Origin: Chthoniobacterales bacterium
Lineage (GTDB): Bacteria; Verrucomicrobiota; Verrucomicrobiia; Chthoniobacterales; UBA10450
DNA length: 64,000 nt
Reading direction: 5' to 3'
NCBI GenBank assembly: GCA_035274845.1
Contig: DATENU010000021.1
Location: 183,150-247,149, forward strand
Position numbers and translations under genes: made by a program. The notes beneath the pieces were generated by a model. That model saw only the letters and a program-made list of their open reading frames with translations, did no database searches and had not been told where the DNA came from. This document shows, piece by piece, positions 9,488-16,872 of this stretch (within the stretch, counting starts at the first letter, position 1; every line of letters begins with the position of its first letter).

Positions 9488-10825
9488 ATGCGCGACAGCT
9501 ATCTTGAAGATTACTATTCCTTTCTGCGGTTCCCGAGTGTCTCCACCGATAAGGCGTTTGCCGGTAAAGTGACCGACTGCGCGCAATGGGTGGTGAAGAA
9601 GCTGCAGAGCATCGGTCTTGAAGCGGAGCTCGTTCCGACCGCGGGCCATCCGATTGTGTGGGGCCGAAACAAACATCAACCGGGACGGCGCAGCGTCATG
9701 ATTTACGGACACTACGACGTGCAGCCGCCCGACCCGCTCGATCTCTGGGATTCGCCGCCGTTCGAGCCGGTGCTCAAGAATGGTTATGTCTTTGCCCGGG
9801 GCGCGACCGACAACAAAGGGCAGATTCTCGCCCACATCCTTGGCGTTCAGGAAATGATGGAAAAGGACGGCGACCTGCCGGTAAACCTTCACTTCGTGAT
9901 CGAAGGCGAAGAAGAAATCGGCAGCGGGAACCTGCCGAAGTTTCTTTCCGACAACGCCGCGGCGCTGAAGTGCGACATCGCGGTAGTGTCGGACACCGGG
10001 ATGGTCGCGAAAGGCGTGCCGACGATAAGTTACGGTCTGCGCGGGGTGACGGCGCTGGAAGTCAAAATCACCGGTGCGAAGATGGATTTGCACTCGGGAG
10101 TTTTCGGCGGCTCGGTGGCAAACCCGATCACCGCGCTCGCGCGTTTGCTGGCGACTTTGCACGACGCGGATGGACACGTCGCGATTGAAGGATTTTACGA
10201 CCAGGTGAAACCGCTCGAGGACTGGGAACGAAAAGCATGGCGTGAACTGCCGATCGATGGAGATAAAGCTATTCTCGACGAAACCGGCGCGCCCGGGCTC
10301 TTCGGGGAAAAAGATTACAGCACGCTCGAGCGAATCTGGGGGCGGCCCACGGCGGAAATTAATGGCATCGGCGGTGGCTATCAGGGCATGGGAACCAAGA
10401 CGGTCATTGCGAGCCACGCCATGGCGAAGCTGACGTTTCGCCTCGTGCCGGACCAGGATGGCGACGAAATCCTTAGTCTGGCCGAGAAGCATTTGAAAAA
10501 ACATCTTCCACCGGGCGTGACGATGGAAATTACCCGCGGTCACAGCGGGCCCTGGTATCTGACCGATCCGCGTTCGCAGTTTGGGGAAGCGGCGCAACGG
10601 GCCTTGAAGGAAGCGTTCGGCAAAGAGGTCGCGGTGATTCGGGAAGGCGGCAGTATTCCCATCGTCTCGCAGTTCAGGGACATTCTTGGCGTGGAGACGT
10701 TGTTGTTGGGGCTCGCGCTGCCGGACTGCCGGGCCCATTCGCCAAACGAGAATTTTCCGCTCGAGAATCTGGAAGGCGGCATTCGCTTGAACAAAGCGGT
10801 GCTCGCCGAGCTGGCGAAAGGCTGA
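9488..10825 (+). CDS. M20-family dipeptidase (CNDP/ArgE/DapE-like)
   Basis: The 445-residue cytosolic metallopeptidase of the M20 family is expected to hydrolyse dipeptides or N-acyl amino acids with two zinc ions. Visible ligands are H75 and D77 in MIYGHYDVQP, D107 in RGATDNKG, the catalytic Glu pair in EGEEEIGSG (141-143), D169 in VVSDTG and the last His in DCRAHSPNE. H202 in DLHSGVFGG belongs to the inserted dimerisation domain. The 'PPDPLDLWDSPPFEP' loop is typical of the CNDP-type dipeptidase subgroup. It is divergent from the permease, so import and cleavage of peptides may be linked (inference). Confidence 0.93.
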   Translation: MRDSYLEDYYSFLRFPSVSTDKAFAGKVTDCAQWVVKKLQSIGLEAELVPTAGHPIVWGRNKHQPGRRSVMIYGHYDVQPPDPLDLWDSPPFEPVLKNGYVFARGATDNKGQILAHILGVQEMMEKDGDLPVNLHFVIEGEEEIGSGNLPKFLSDNAAALKCDIAVVSDTGMVAKGVPTISYGLRGVTALEVKITGAKMDLHSGVFGGSVANPITALARLLATLHDADGHVAIEGFYDQVKPLEDWERKAWRELPIDGDKAILDETGAPGLFGEKDYSTLERIWGRPTAEINGIGGGYQGMGTKTVIASHAMAKLTFRLVPDQDGDEILSLAEKHLKKHLPPGVTMEITRGHSGPWYLTDPRSQFGEAAQRALKEAFGKEVAVIREGGSIPIVSQFRDILGVETLLLGLALPDCRAHSPNENFPLENLEGGIRLNKAVLAELAKG

Positions 10826-10834
10826 TTCATGGAG

Positions 10835-10899
10835 ACGGCCTGCCTTCAGGCCGTTCCGAAAAAGCGAAGCGCCCTAAAACCGGCACGGCGGCGTGCCGG
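10835..10899. repeat. Two adjacent palindromic hairpins
   Basis: Hairpin one is 10835-10854 (ACGGCCTG/CAGGCCGT) and hairpin two is 10880-10899 (CCGGCAC/GTGCCGG). They fill the gap between the dipeptidase stop and the NlpC gene. A longer frame for the NlpC gene would read through them, which is one reason to prefer its internal start. They could help end the dipeptidase transcript but lack a T-tract. Confidence 0.75.
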
Positions 10900-10936
10900 C
10901 TCCAATTCGCTCTCGTCTGTGCTACTATCCGAGGCC

Positions 10937-11974
10937 ATGCGACCAGCGAGAATTCTGATTACCGCATTCGCCTGTCTCGCCATCCTTGGAAGCTTCGCCT
11001 GGCGCGCGCCCGCCGAAGATTTCAGCACCACGGTAAAGAGGATATTCGCTTCCCCGACGCCCGCGCCGCGCAAGAAGAAGAAGAAAGCGACCGCGGAAAA
11101 ATCGCCGACCCCGAAACCGAGCCCGAGTCCGGAGAAATCGGCGTCACCTAAGAAAAAGGCGGCCGCGAGTCCCAGCCCGTCAGAAGAGCCGGAGGCCAGC
11201 GCGTCTTCGAAGAAAAAGAAGAAAAAAAGTTCGCCTTCTCCGACGCCGGAGGCGTCTCCGAGCCCGAGCAAGAAAAAGAAGCACAAGAGTTCGCCGACGC
11301 CATCTCCCTCGCCGGAGGGATCGCCCTCGCCGTCCGCCAGTCCGGGCGCTTCACCCGAGGCGAGCAAGACGCCCAGCCCTTCCCCGTCTCCCTCGCCGAA
11401 GAAGAAAGGCGCGCCCGCCACGATTGCGGCCAGCGAAATCGCCGGCTACGAAAAATATCCCGAACCGGTTCGCAAAGTAGTCGACCTGGCGCTCGAACTG
11501 ACGACGCGCAATCTCGATTACAAATATGGCTCGGCGGATCCGGCCAACGGCGGCATGGATTGTTCCGGGTTCGTTTTCTATGTCCTAACGCAAAATGGGG
11601 TCCGCGACGTTCCGCGCGATTCAAGCCAGCAATACATCTGGCTGCGGAAAGCGGGCACGTTCAAGGCGGTGAACAGCCGGCACGAAGATACTTTCGAGCT
11701 CGACGAGCTGATGCCCGGCGATCTTCTTTTCTGGACGGGGACATACAATATCGAGCGCGATCCGCCGATTACGCATGCGATGATTTATCTCGGCCGCAAG
11801 AAGGAGGGAAACCAGCGCATCATGGTGGGCGCCAGCGATGGAAGGACGTACGAAGGCGAATCGCGGTATGGCGTGAGCGTGTTTGATTTCAAGATGCCGC
11901 GGGCGCGAACTAAGACAGACGAGGGCCGGACCAGTCCATCGTTCATCGGCTACGGCCATGTGCCGGGGCTGTAG
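10937..11974 (+). CDS. Secreted NlpC/P60 cysteine peptidase with Ser/Pro/Lys-rich linker
   Basis: A 345-residue exported peptidoglycan hydrolase. From the ATG at 10937 (GAGG just upstream) it begins with a signal peptide (MRPARILITAFACLAILGSF) and then about 120 residues of low-complexity SPSPSP and KKKKK blocks, probably wall-interacting or extended. The C-terminal NlpC/P60 domain has the catalytic Cys in GGMDCSGFVFYVL and the His in ITHAMIYLG, with Asp/His-type third residues downstream. The family cleaves gamma-D-Glu-diamino acid bonds in stem peptides. An upstream in-frame start would add 36 residues encoded by repeats and is rejected. It could alternatively be a toxin-like amidase, but nothing nearby supports that. 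Confidence 0.88.
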   Translation: MRPARILITAFACLAILGSFAWRAPAEDFSTTVKRIFASPTPAPRKKKKKATAEKSPTPKPSPSPEKSASPKKKAAASPSPSEEPEASASSKKKKKKSSPSPTPEASPSPSKKKKHKSSPTPSPSPEGSPSPSASPGASPEASKTPSPSPSPSPKKKGAPATIAASEIAGYEKYPEPVRKVVDLALELTTRNLDYKYGSADPANGGMDCSGFVFYVLTQNGVRDVPRDSSQQYIWLRKAGTFKAVNSRHEDTFELDELMPGDLLFWTGTYNIERDPPITHAMIYLGRKKEGNQRIMVGASDGRTYEGESRYGVSVFDFKMPRARTKTDEGRTSPSFIGYGHVPGL

Positions 11975-11986
11975 CGCGATTCCTAA

Positions 11987-12187
11987 TCAAGGAACGGCGG
12001 TTTGAAACCGCCGATCGGACGGCGGTGTAGACACCGCCGCCCCTTGGGGCTTCGACTGCGGTCCAAGCGTCTTCTGCAGATCGCGCTGATGTTTGAACCA
12101 CGCGGCCGCGACGAGCAACAGAATGAGAATGATGATTATCCTTTGTTCCGGTTGGGTAAGCGCGAAGATATTCAGAAACCGTTTCAC
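11987..12187 (-). CDS. Small single-pass membrane protein coupled to queC
   Basis: 66 residues if started at the GTG at 12185-12187, whose last bases overlap the queC stop (GTGA). That overlap is the usual sign of translational coupling and decides the start; a longer frame runs inside queC. One hydrophobic helix ([16 protein letters not shown]) is preceded by a basic segment and followed by about 30 polar residues. The last 16 residues ([16 protein letters not shown]) are encoded by palindromic hairpins at 11995-12039, so the original C-terminus was probably shorter or different. Function unknown; no link with queuosine synthesis is implied beyond the coupling. Confidence 0.6.
   Translation of the reverse strand: MKRFLNIFALTQPEQRIIIILILLLVAAAWFKHQRDLQKTLGPQSKPQGAAVSTPPSDRRFQTAVP
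11995..12039. repeat. Two palindromic hairpins at a gene 3' end
   Basis: CGGCGGTTT-g-AAACCGCCG occupies 11995-12013 and CGGCGGTGT-ag-ACACCGCCG occupies 12020-12039. Both stems are 9 bp and perfect. They are translated as the tail of the small membrane protein on the minus strand and may also serve as its terminator, or as a convergent stop with the NlpC gene. Confidence 0.8.
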
Positions 12188-12861
12188 GGCTTGGCGTAAC
12201 GAATCGGATCGACCAAACCCGCTTCGCGAAACCCCGCGAGGCGAAGCCGGCACGAATCGCATTCCCCGCAGGCCAGGCCGCCGGCAGTCGGGTCGTAGCA
12301 ACTGTGGGTGAGAGAGAAATCGACGCCGAGTTCGGTCCCTTTCCGGATGATCTCAGCCTTCGACATCGTGATCAGGGGCGCGTGGATTCGGAACCGGGTT
12401 CCTTCCACGCCGGCTTTCGTCGCTACCCCGGCAAGCTTCTCGAATGCGGCAATAAATTCAGGACGGCAATCCGGATAACCGCTGTAGTCGATGGCGTTGG
12501 CGCCGATGAAAATGTCCGCGGCGCCGAGGACCTCGCACCAGGCGAGCGCGTAGGAAAGAAAGATGGTGTTGCGGGCGGGAACGTAGGTGACCGGGATTTC
12601 GTCCCTGGCTTCACGATTCTTCGGCACGGGCATATCGCCCGTTAACGCTGAGCCGCCGAAGGCGCGGAGATCGATCACGGCGATCCGGTGTTCGTGCACG
12701 TCCCGTGAGGCGGCCACGCGTTTGGCTGCGTCGAGCTCGAGCTTGTGCCGTTGCCCGTAATCGAAGGAAAGAGCGCAGGGGACAAATCCCTCGCGGATGG
12801 AGATGGCGAGGGTGGTCGCCGAATCGAGGCCGCCGCTCAGCAGCACGACCGCGCGTTTCAT
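12184..12861 (-). CDS. queC: 7-cyano-7-deazaguanine synthase QueC
   Basis: The 225-residue protein converts 7-carboxy-7-deazaguanine to preQ0 with ATP and ammonia in the queuosine pathway. The N-terminal PP-loop SGGLDS is at 9-14, DYGQRH follows at about 34, and the zinc cysteines are C188, C198, C201 and C204 in [10 protein letters not shown]...CGECDSC. Length is standard. It lies 75 bp from queF on the same strand, and that gap is almost wholly a palindromic element. Tgt, a later step, is encoded at 40-41 kb. QueD and QueE were not seen in the window. Confidence 0.95.
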   Translation of the reverse strand: MKRAVVLLSGGLDSATTLAISIREGFVPCALSFDYGQRHKLELDAAKRVAASRDVHEHRIAVIDLRAFGGSALTGDMPVPKNREARDEIPVTYVPARNTIFLSYALAWCEVLGAADIFIGANAIDYSGYPDCRPEFIAAFEKLAGVATKAGVEGTRFRIHAPLITMSKAEIIRKGTELGVDFSLTHSCYDPTAGGLACGECDSCRLRLAGFREAGLVDPIRYAKP

Positions 12862-12866
12862 TTTCT

Positions 12867-12941
12867 GGTAGGGACGGCGCGCTGCGCCGTCCGGATAATT
12901 GCGTGCGTCCCGGGCGGACGCCGCAGCGCGGCGTCCCTACC
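12867..12941. repeat. Palindromic element between queF and queC
   Basis: Arms 12867-12892 and 12916-12941 are reverse complements at 24 of 26 positions. Each arm is itself a hairpin (for example GGACGGCGC/GCGCCGTCC). The differences between arms are compensatory within each arm's own hairpin. The right arm contains the queF stop codon (12937-12939), and the left arm ends 6 bp upstream of the queC start. The element therefore fills the spacer and defines the end of queF. Confidence 0.85.
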
Positions 12942-13347
12942 TTGCATGCTCGGCCCGAACGGTGAGCGCGATTCCGCCGCGCGCGGAGAACTGAGCGGTC
13001 ACAATCGCTTCCAGTGGCGAACAGGCGCGCACGAAATCGTCCAGGATCCGGTTCGTGACCGCTTCGTTGAAGGCGCGTTCGTTGCGGAACGAGGCGAGAT
13101 AGAACTTCAGCGACTTGCTTTCGACGCAAAGTTTCGCTGGGACGTATTCGATCGTGATTTGCGCGAAATCCATCTGGCCGGTGACCGGGCAGAGCGAAGT
13201 GAAATCGGCGGTCTCGAATCGGATGCGATAGGCGCGTTTTGCCGGATTCGGGAACGTCTCAAGTTTTGCTTCGGCGGGGGAAGCCGGCAGTTCGGCTTCG
13301 CTTCGGCCGAGTAAGGTCAAGCCCTCGGATTTGCTTCGTTTTGCCAC
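12937..13347 (-). CDS. queF: NADPH-dependent 7-cyano-7-deazaguanine reductase QueF
   Basis: The 136-residue unimodular (YkvM-type) QueF reduces the preQ0 nitrile to preQ1. The catalytic Cys is C53 in SLCPVTGQMD, with the acidic partner D60, and the signature ESKSLKFYL lies at 76-84. It is the enzyme after QueC in the pathway and is encoded just upstream of it. The TAG stop lies inside a palindromic element, so the last few residues (AEHAR) are likely repeat-derived or the end has been reset. The core motifs are intact. Confidence 0.94.
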   Translation of the reverse strand: MAKRSKSEGLTLLGRSEAELPASPAEAKLETFPNPAKRAYRIRFETADFTSLCPVTGQMDFAQITIEYVPAKLCVESKSLKFYLASFRNERAFNEAVTNRILDDFVRACSPLEAIVTAQFSARGGIALTVRAEHAR

Positions 13348-13426
13348 GGCGTCATTAAACGCGGGGAAGGCGGCTCCTTCAATCGCTTTCGAGCACGAGC
13401 ACGAGCACGATTACGATTACGACGTG

Positions 13427-14284
13427 CTAATCCGGGTGCCGCAACATCGGATCGGCCAGGGCCTTCTCGCGGTCGCCGGGTTTGTTGTAATTCCAGTAAG
13501 CGACCTTCAGGCTCCGCTTCATCTTCAAGCGGCTGCCGTCGGCGGCGTTCCATTGCCGGAGAAGATTTGGGAAATTGCGATCGAGAATGAAATGGTCGAT
13601 GCCGCCGCTGTGCTCGACCGCAACGTCGATTTCGCGCTCGGTCGATTTGAAGGAAAGTTTTGCCGGTTTGAAGACGAAATTGTCCTTCTTCGAATTGATG
13701 ATGCTACCGGCGAGCTGGACTTCGATTGGCGTCGAGGGCTTTTGGAAATCGAGGGTGCGGACCACCAACGGCAACTCGTCGTAGAAGAATCCGTTCGCTG
13801 GGATCGCGACGTTTTCCTTTCCCCCGGCCATTCCGTCCAACGAAGTGTGATACTCGTAACCGAAGGCCGCGCCCTCCCGGCGCCCTTCCTTGTAGGTGTT
13901 GCCGACGCTGTCGCTGCTGGTAAGCGAAAATTTGAGGAGCTGCGCGTTATCGACCCGCCAGAAGCTCGAATGCATTTGCTGCTGAACGGAAAGGCCGGTC
14001 GGCACGTGAAGGATCTGGTTGAGCTTCAGGACGGGAACGGCGCCGGATTGGCCCGGATTATCCGGTTTGACGAGTTGCTTCGGGTCCATCGGCTCGCGCA
14101 CGAGGATGTGCAGGACTTCGCAGGGCCGCGGCGCTCCGTCGCGCGCGATCTGGGCGTCGTAAAGGTTGAACTCTGCTTTGGCGTCGCCCCAGTAGCTGTC
14201 GTTTTGCAGGAGGGCGGGGGAGAATTGCGCGGAGACGTGAGTCCCGATGATTAAGCAGGCAAGGAGCAACAAGCGCGGCAACAT
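13427..14284 (-). CDS. Exported hypothetical protein
   Basis: 285 residues from the ATG at 14282-14284, chosen because it starts a clean signal peptide (MLPRLLLLACLIIGTHVSA before QF). The longer frame upstream reads through heptamer repeats. The mature part is rich in beta-type segments, without cysteine pairs or membrane helices, and is probably periplasmic or cell-surface. I do not recognise a family; phrases such as AQFSPALLQNDSYWGDAKAEFNLYD and GDREKALADPMLRHPD may help in a search. It is the only gene on this strand between queF and apt and is divergent from the DUF6572-like gene. Confidence 0.75.
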   Translation of the reverse strand: MLPRLLLLACLIIGTHVSAQFSPALLQNDSYWGDAKAEFNLYDAQIARDGAPRPCEVLHILVREPMDPKQLVKPDNPGQSGAVPVLKLNQILHVPTGLSVQQQMHSSFWRVDNAQLLKFSLTSSDSVGNTYKEGRREGAAFGYEYHTSLDGMAGGKENVAIPANGFFYDELPLVVRTLDFQKPSTPIEVQLAGSIINSKKDNFVFKPAKLSFKSTEREIDVAVEHSGGIDHFILDRNFPNLLRQWNAADGSRLKMKRSLKVAYWNYNKPGDREKALADPMLRHPD

Positions 14285-14290
14285 TGAGAA

Positions 14291-14325
14291 ACGTCCAACG
14301 TCCAACGCCCAACGTCCAACCTCGA
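14291..14325. repeat. Five-copy heptamer tandem repeat (ACGTCCA)
   Basis: Five consecutive 7-mers: ACGTCCA, ACGTCCA, ACGCCCA, ACGTCCA, ACCTCGA. They lie in the 79-bp gap between the start of the exported protein (14284) and the start of the plus-strand gene (14364), where both promoters should be. Copy number could vary by slippage and change promoter spacing. Confidence 0.85.
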
Positions 14326-14363
14326 ATGGCAGAAGCTTCACCTCATGCCATAGTCATCGCGCA

Positions 14364-14759
14364 ATGGCAGAGCATGAAGATGAACACGCAAGAGCACGTA
14401 CTGGGGTCGCGAATCCAGCGGTGATCGATCTGTTTGGGGTGGACCAGAAAACCGGGGAAGTGCTGCTGGCCATGAATGAGTCCCGGCCCTGGGACGGATC
14501 GGACGAGCAGCTCCACGAGCTCCAGGAGAAGTTCAACGCCTACGTTTCGTTCCTGCTCGACGGTGAAATGCTCACCGCGCATCCGGAACTGGCCGGGAAG
14601 CCGGCCCGAATCGAGCTGCGCTGCGACGAGATGCCGGACGAACGTGCGCTCGGCCTGCTAAACCTGATCCACGACCAGCTCGCGCTTCAGGAAATCAAAA
14701 TGGAGGTTGTCGTGCGACAGAGCGGATGCGGGGAGAGCTGTTCCTGCCACGCCCGCTAG
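14364..14759 (+). CDS. DUF6572-like small protein with Cys-rich tail
   Basis: 131 residues from the ATG at 14364; an upstream in-frame extension reads through the heptamer repeat and is rejected. The VIDLFGVDQKTGEVLLAMNESRPWDGSDEQLHELQEKFNAYVSF region closely fits the small DUF6572 family as I remember it ('IDxxxxDxxTxEvxLvMxExRpWDGSDexLxxLQeKxNxYlxFxLDG'). The tail CGESCSCHAR holds three cysteines and a His, and could bind a metal. Function unknown. It lies 5 bp from the convergent apt gene. Confidence 0.75.
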   Translation: MAEHEDEHARARTGVANPAVIDLFGVDQKTGEVLLAMNESRPWDGSDEQLHELQEKFNAYVSFLLDGEMLTAHPELAGKPARIELRCDEMPDERALGLLNLIHDQLALQEIKMEVVVRQSGCGESCSCHAR

Positions 14760-14764
14760 CGCGC

Positions 14765-15295
14765 TTAATACTTCAGGAACGAAACCACCGGCGTGGCCTC
14801 CAGCTTCTGGCGCCCGTGCAGGAATTCCAGCTCGATCAGGAATTGCGCCGCGAGCAAATCGCCGCCCATTTTTTTGATTAGCGTCGCAGCCGCGGCGGCC
14901 GTGCCACCGGTCGCGAGCAAATCGTCGATGAGGACAATTTTTTCCCCGCGCTCGATGGCGTCGACATGGAGCTGCATTTCGGCTTCGCCGTATTCCAGCG
15001 AGTAGGTGGCGCTCTCTGTTTTGTAGGGAAGTTTCCCTTTCTTGCGCAGAGGAACGAAGCCGATTCCAAGCTCGTACGCGACCGCGGAGCCGAAGAGAAA
15101 CCCGCGAGCATCGATCCCGACAATCTTGTCGATTTTCTTTCCCTGGCACTGCTCCAGGAACGCGTCGATCGACGCGCGGAAAAGTTTCCCATTGCCCAGA
15201 ATCGGGGTGATGTCCTTAAAGAGAATACCCGGCTTCGGGAAATTCGGTACGTCCCGGACTGCTGCGCGCAGTTTATCAATCGAATCGGAGCCCAT
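14765..15295 (-). CDS. apt: Adenine phosphoribosyltransferase
   Basis: The 176-residue cytosolic enzyme salvages adenine to AMP with PRPP. The PRPP-binding loop VLIDDLLATGGTAAA is at 121-135, the FKDITPIL motif at 26-33 and the substrate-side GIDARGFLFG at 60-69. Length and motif order match type-I APRTs. It stands alone between two small unrelated genes. Confidence 0.95.
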   Translation of the reverse strand: MGSDSIDKLRAAVRDVPNFPKPGILFKDITPILGNGKLFRASIDAFLEQCQGKKIDKIVGIDARGFLFGSAVAYELGIGFVPLRKKGKLPYKTESATYSLEYGEAEMQLHVDAIERGEKIVLIDDLLATGGTAAAAATLIKKMGGDLLAAQFLIELEFLHGRQKLEATPVVSFLKY

Positions 15296-15407
15296 CGCCC
15301 GGACGCTAGCGACTCGGCCCGAAAGGTCAACGCCGGCAGCGATTCCCTAATCGTCGAGCTGAACTAAAAGATGGCGGCCGATGAGATTTTGAGCGTTGAT
15401 TCGGGCC

Positions 15408-15863
15408 ATGAAACCAGTCGCGTCAATTCTCGTCGCAATTATTACCCTCACGTTTTGCCATTCCGTCCCGGCGGCGGAGCCGGCCCCTGCACTTAGCTCA
15501 AATCCAGGCGAGACGATCCGGGGTTTTTATCATTGGTATGTCACGGAACTGATTGCCAACCGCGATCCCATGAGTAACCGAACCGAATTGAAGCATTTTG
15601 CCACCGCCCGGCTCCTGAATGAAATAGGCAAAATGAAGAGGGGCCCCGAAGGATTGAACGGGGATTATTTTGTCGATGCCCAGGACTTTGATAACCAATG
15701 GGCGAAAAAGATCTCAATCTCCAACGTGCAGATCAGCGGCAAGAACGCCACCGCGGAAGTGATGTTGAAAGGCGCGACCGCGGATATGAACCGTAAACTC
15801 AAGGTCAACCTGGTACTGGAAAGCGGGACCTGGAAGGTCGATAAGGTTCAGGGCCGCGACTGA
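15408..15863 (+). CDS. Exported DUF3828-like protein
   Basis: 151 residues from the ATG at 15408 (an ATG four codons earlier is possible). A signal peptide (MKPVASILVAIITLTFCHSVPAAE) precedes a small alpha+beta domain with FYHWYVTELIANRDPMSN and a C-terminal LVLESGTWKVDKV. This layout of FYxWYL...W.VDxI matches DUF3828, a periplasmic/lipoprotein NTF2-like family of unknown role. A GACCGA/TCGGTC hairpin with a T-rich loop (15867-15885) lies just after its stop and overlaps the convergent gene's end. Confidence 0.72.
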   Translation: MKPVASILVAIITLTFCHSVPAAEPAPALSSNPGETIRGFYHWYVTELIANRDPMSNRTELKHFATARLLNEIGKMKRGPEGLNGDYFVDAQDFDNQWAKKISISNVQISGKNATAEVMLKGATADMNRKLKVNLVLESGTWKVDKVQGRD

Positions 15864-15872
15864 CGCGACCGA

Positions 15873-16805
15873 TTATTTTTCGGTCAGCTCCAGCTGTTCG
15901 GCCTTGCCGTTGGTCGCGAGCCAATGTTTGCTGCCGAGAACGTAGTGCACTCGCTTTTCATCGGGCGAAACGCCGATGCTGACGCCGTGATACTCTTCCT
16001 CGATGATTTTTAGCGAGTGCAACGCAGCCTCGTAAATCGGCAGCCGTTCTGCCGGGGCGAAGGGCCTGTTCATTCCGTGTTCGTCCCTGTTCCGGCGCGG
16101 GCGGTCCAACTGTGCCAACCAGCCGTCACCCGATCCACCCATCCTGGCCAAGTGGACGTAGACGGTTTCGGCCGCTACTCCGATATCGGAAACGCCGATT
16201 TCAGCGGGCGTGCTATTTTCCGTCTCAAGCGTCGCGAGGGGAGCGTATCGGTAGGCCGAGATAGAATACTGTTCGAAGTCGTACTTAATTTCGCCATGCC
16301 ATAAGTCCCCGTAAGCCGCGAAAAACAATTCTCCATTAGCCGCGAAGACCAGGCATGAAGGAAATGGGTGGCGACGCATTCGGACGGATTTCCACTCGTT
16401 CGGGGGTTTATAGCGATAGAGCGGCGAAACCTCCGAATCGGTCGTGACGAACAAAGCGCCGCTTTTCGGGTCGAACGCGACCCGCCAGAAGGCTGCTCCA
16501 GGACTAGCGTCGCGGATTTTTTTCAGCGCCCCGGTCTTCGGGTCGAAGGCGCAGAAATGATTTTGCGTCGTGCAATACAACTTGTCGTCGCTGGTGCAGG
16601 TAATCCCACGCAGCTCCTCGGCGACCGGGATTGTACGAATTGTCTTCGCGGTGAGATCGATCTCTTCCACCGCGGGGTTATCGCCTTGAGCGATCGCATA
16701 AACTAGGTTGCCGTCCGCGGAAAAGGCAGCGTCGCCGGCGAGGGCGGATCCAGTAAGACAAATTGCGAGGGCAAGAACACCGAGAAGCCTGAGGCGGAAA
16801 GACAT
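15873..16805 (-). CDS. Exported beta-propeller (NHL/YncE-like) protein
   Basis: 310 residues from the ATG at 16803-16805, which begins a signal peptide (MSFRLRLLGVLALAICLTGSALA). The mature part shows repeated strand-turn units such as NLVYAIAQGDN, KLYCTTQNHFCAFDPKTG, ALFVTTDSEVSPLYRYKP and GELFFAAYGDLWHG. These are typical of six- or seven-bladed propellers that display or sense ligands. No catalytic residues are obvious. It is divergent from the tetrapyrrole operon, with 67 bp between the starts. Confidence 0.7.
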   Translation of the reverse strand: MSFRLRLLGVLALAICLTGSALAGDAAFSADGNLVYAIAQGDNPAVEEIDLTAKTIRTIPVAEELRGITCTSDDKLYCTTQNHFCAFDPKTGALKKIRDASPGAAFWRVAFDPKSGALFVTTDSEVSPLYRYKPPNEWKSVRMRRHPFPSCLVFAANGELFFAAYGDLWHGEIKYDFEQYSISAYRYAPLATLETENSTPAEIGVSDIGVAAETVYVHLARMGGSGDGWLAQLDRPRRNRDEHGMNRPFAPAERLPIYEAALHSLKIIEEEYHGVSIGVSPDEKRVHYVLGSKHWLATNGKAEQLELTEK

Positions 16806-16872
16806 TGGTGAAGTTGAAGTCGAATAGAAGCTGCTTTGCCCCGGGCGCAAGCCGCTCTAGAATGGCCATCCC

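Noticed and set aside
9386..10738. Upstream extension of the permease frame to 893 residues
   Set aside because: It lies wholly opposite the dipeptidase gene, is rich in Arg/His as antisense frames are, and the permease has a proper N-terminus at 9385.
10846..11421. Minus-strand frame rich in Gly, Leu and Phe opposite the NlpC linker
   Set aside because: Its regular composition is a mirror of the SPSP/KKK low-complexity codons.
13331..14254. 307-residue plus-strand frame opposite the exported hypothetical gene
   Set aside because: The minus-strand frame has a clear signal peptide and normal composition; the plus frame has neither.
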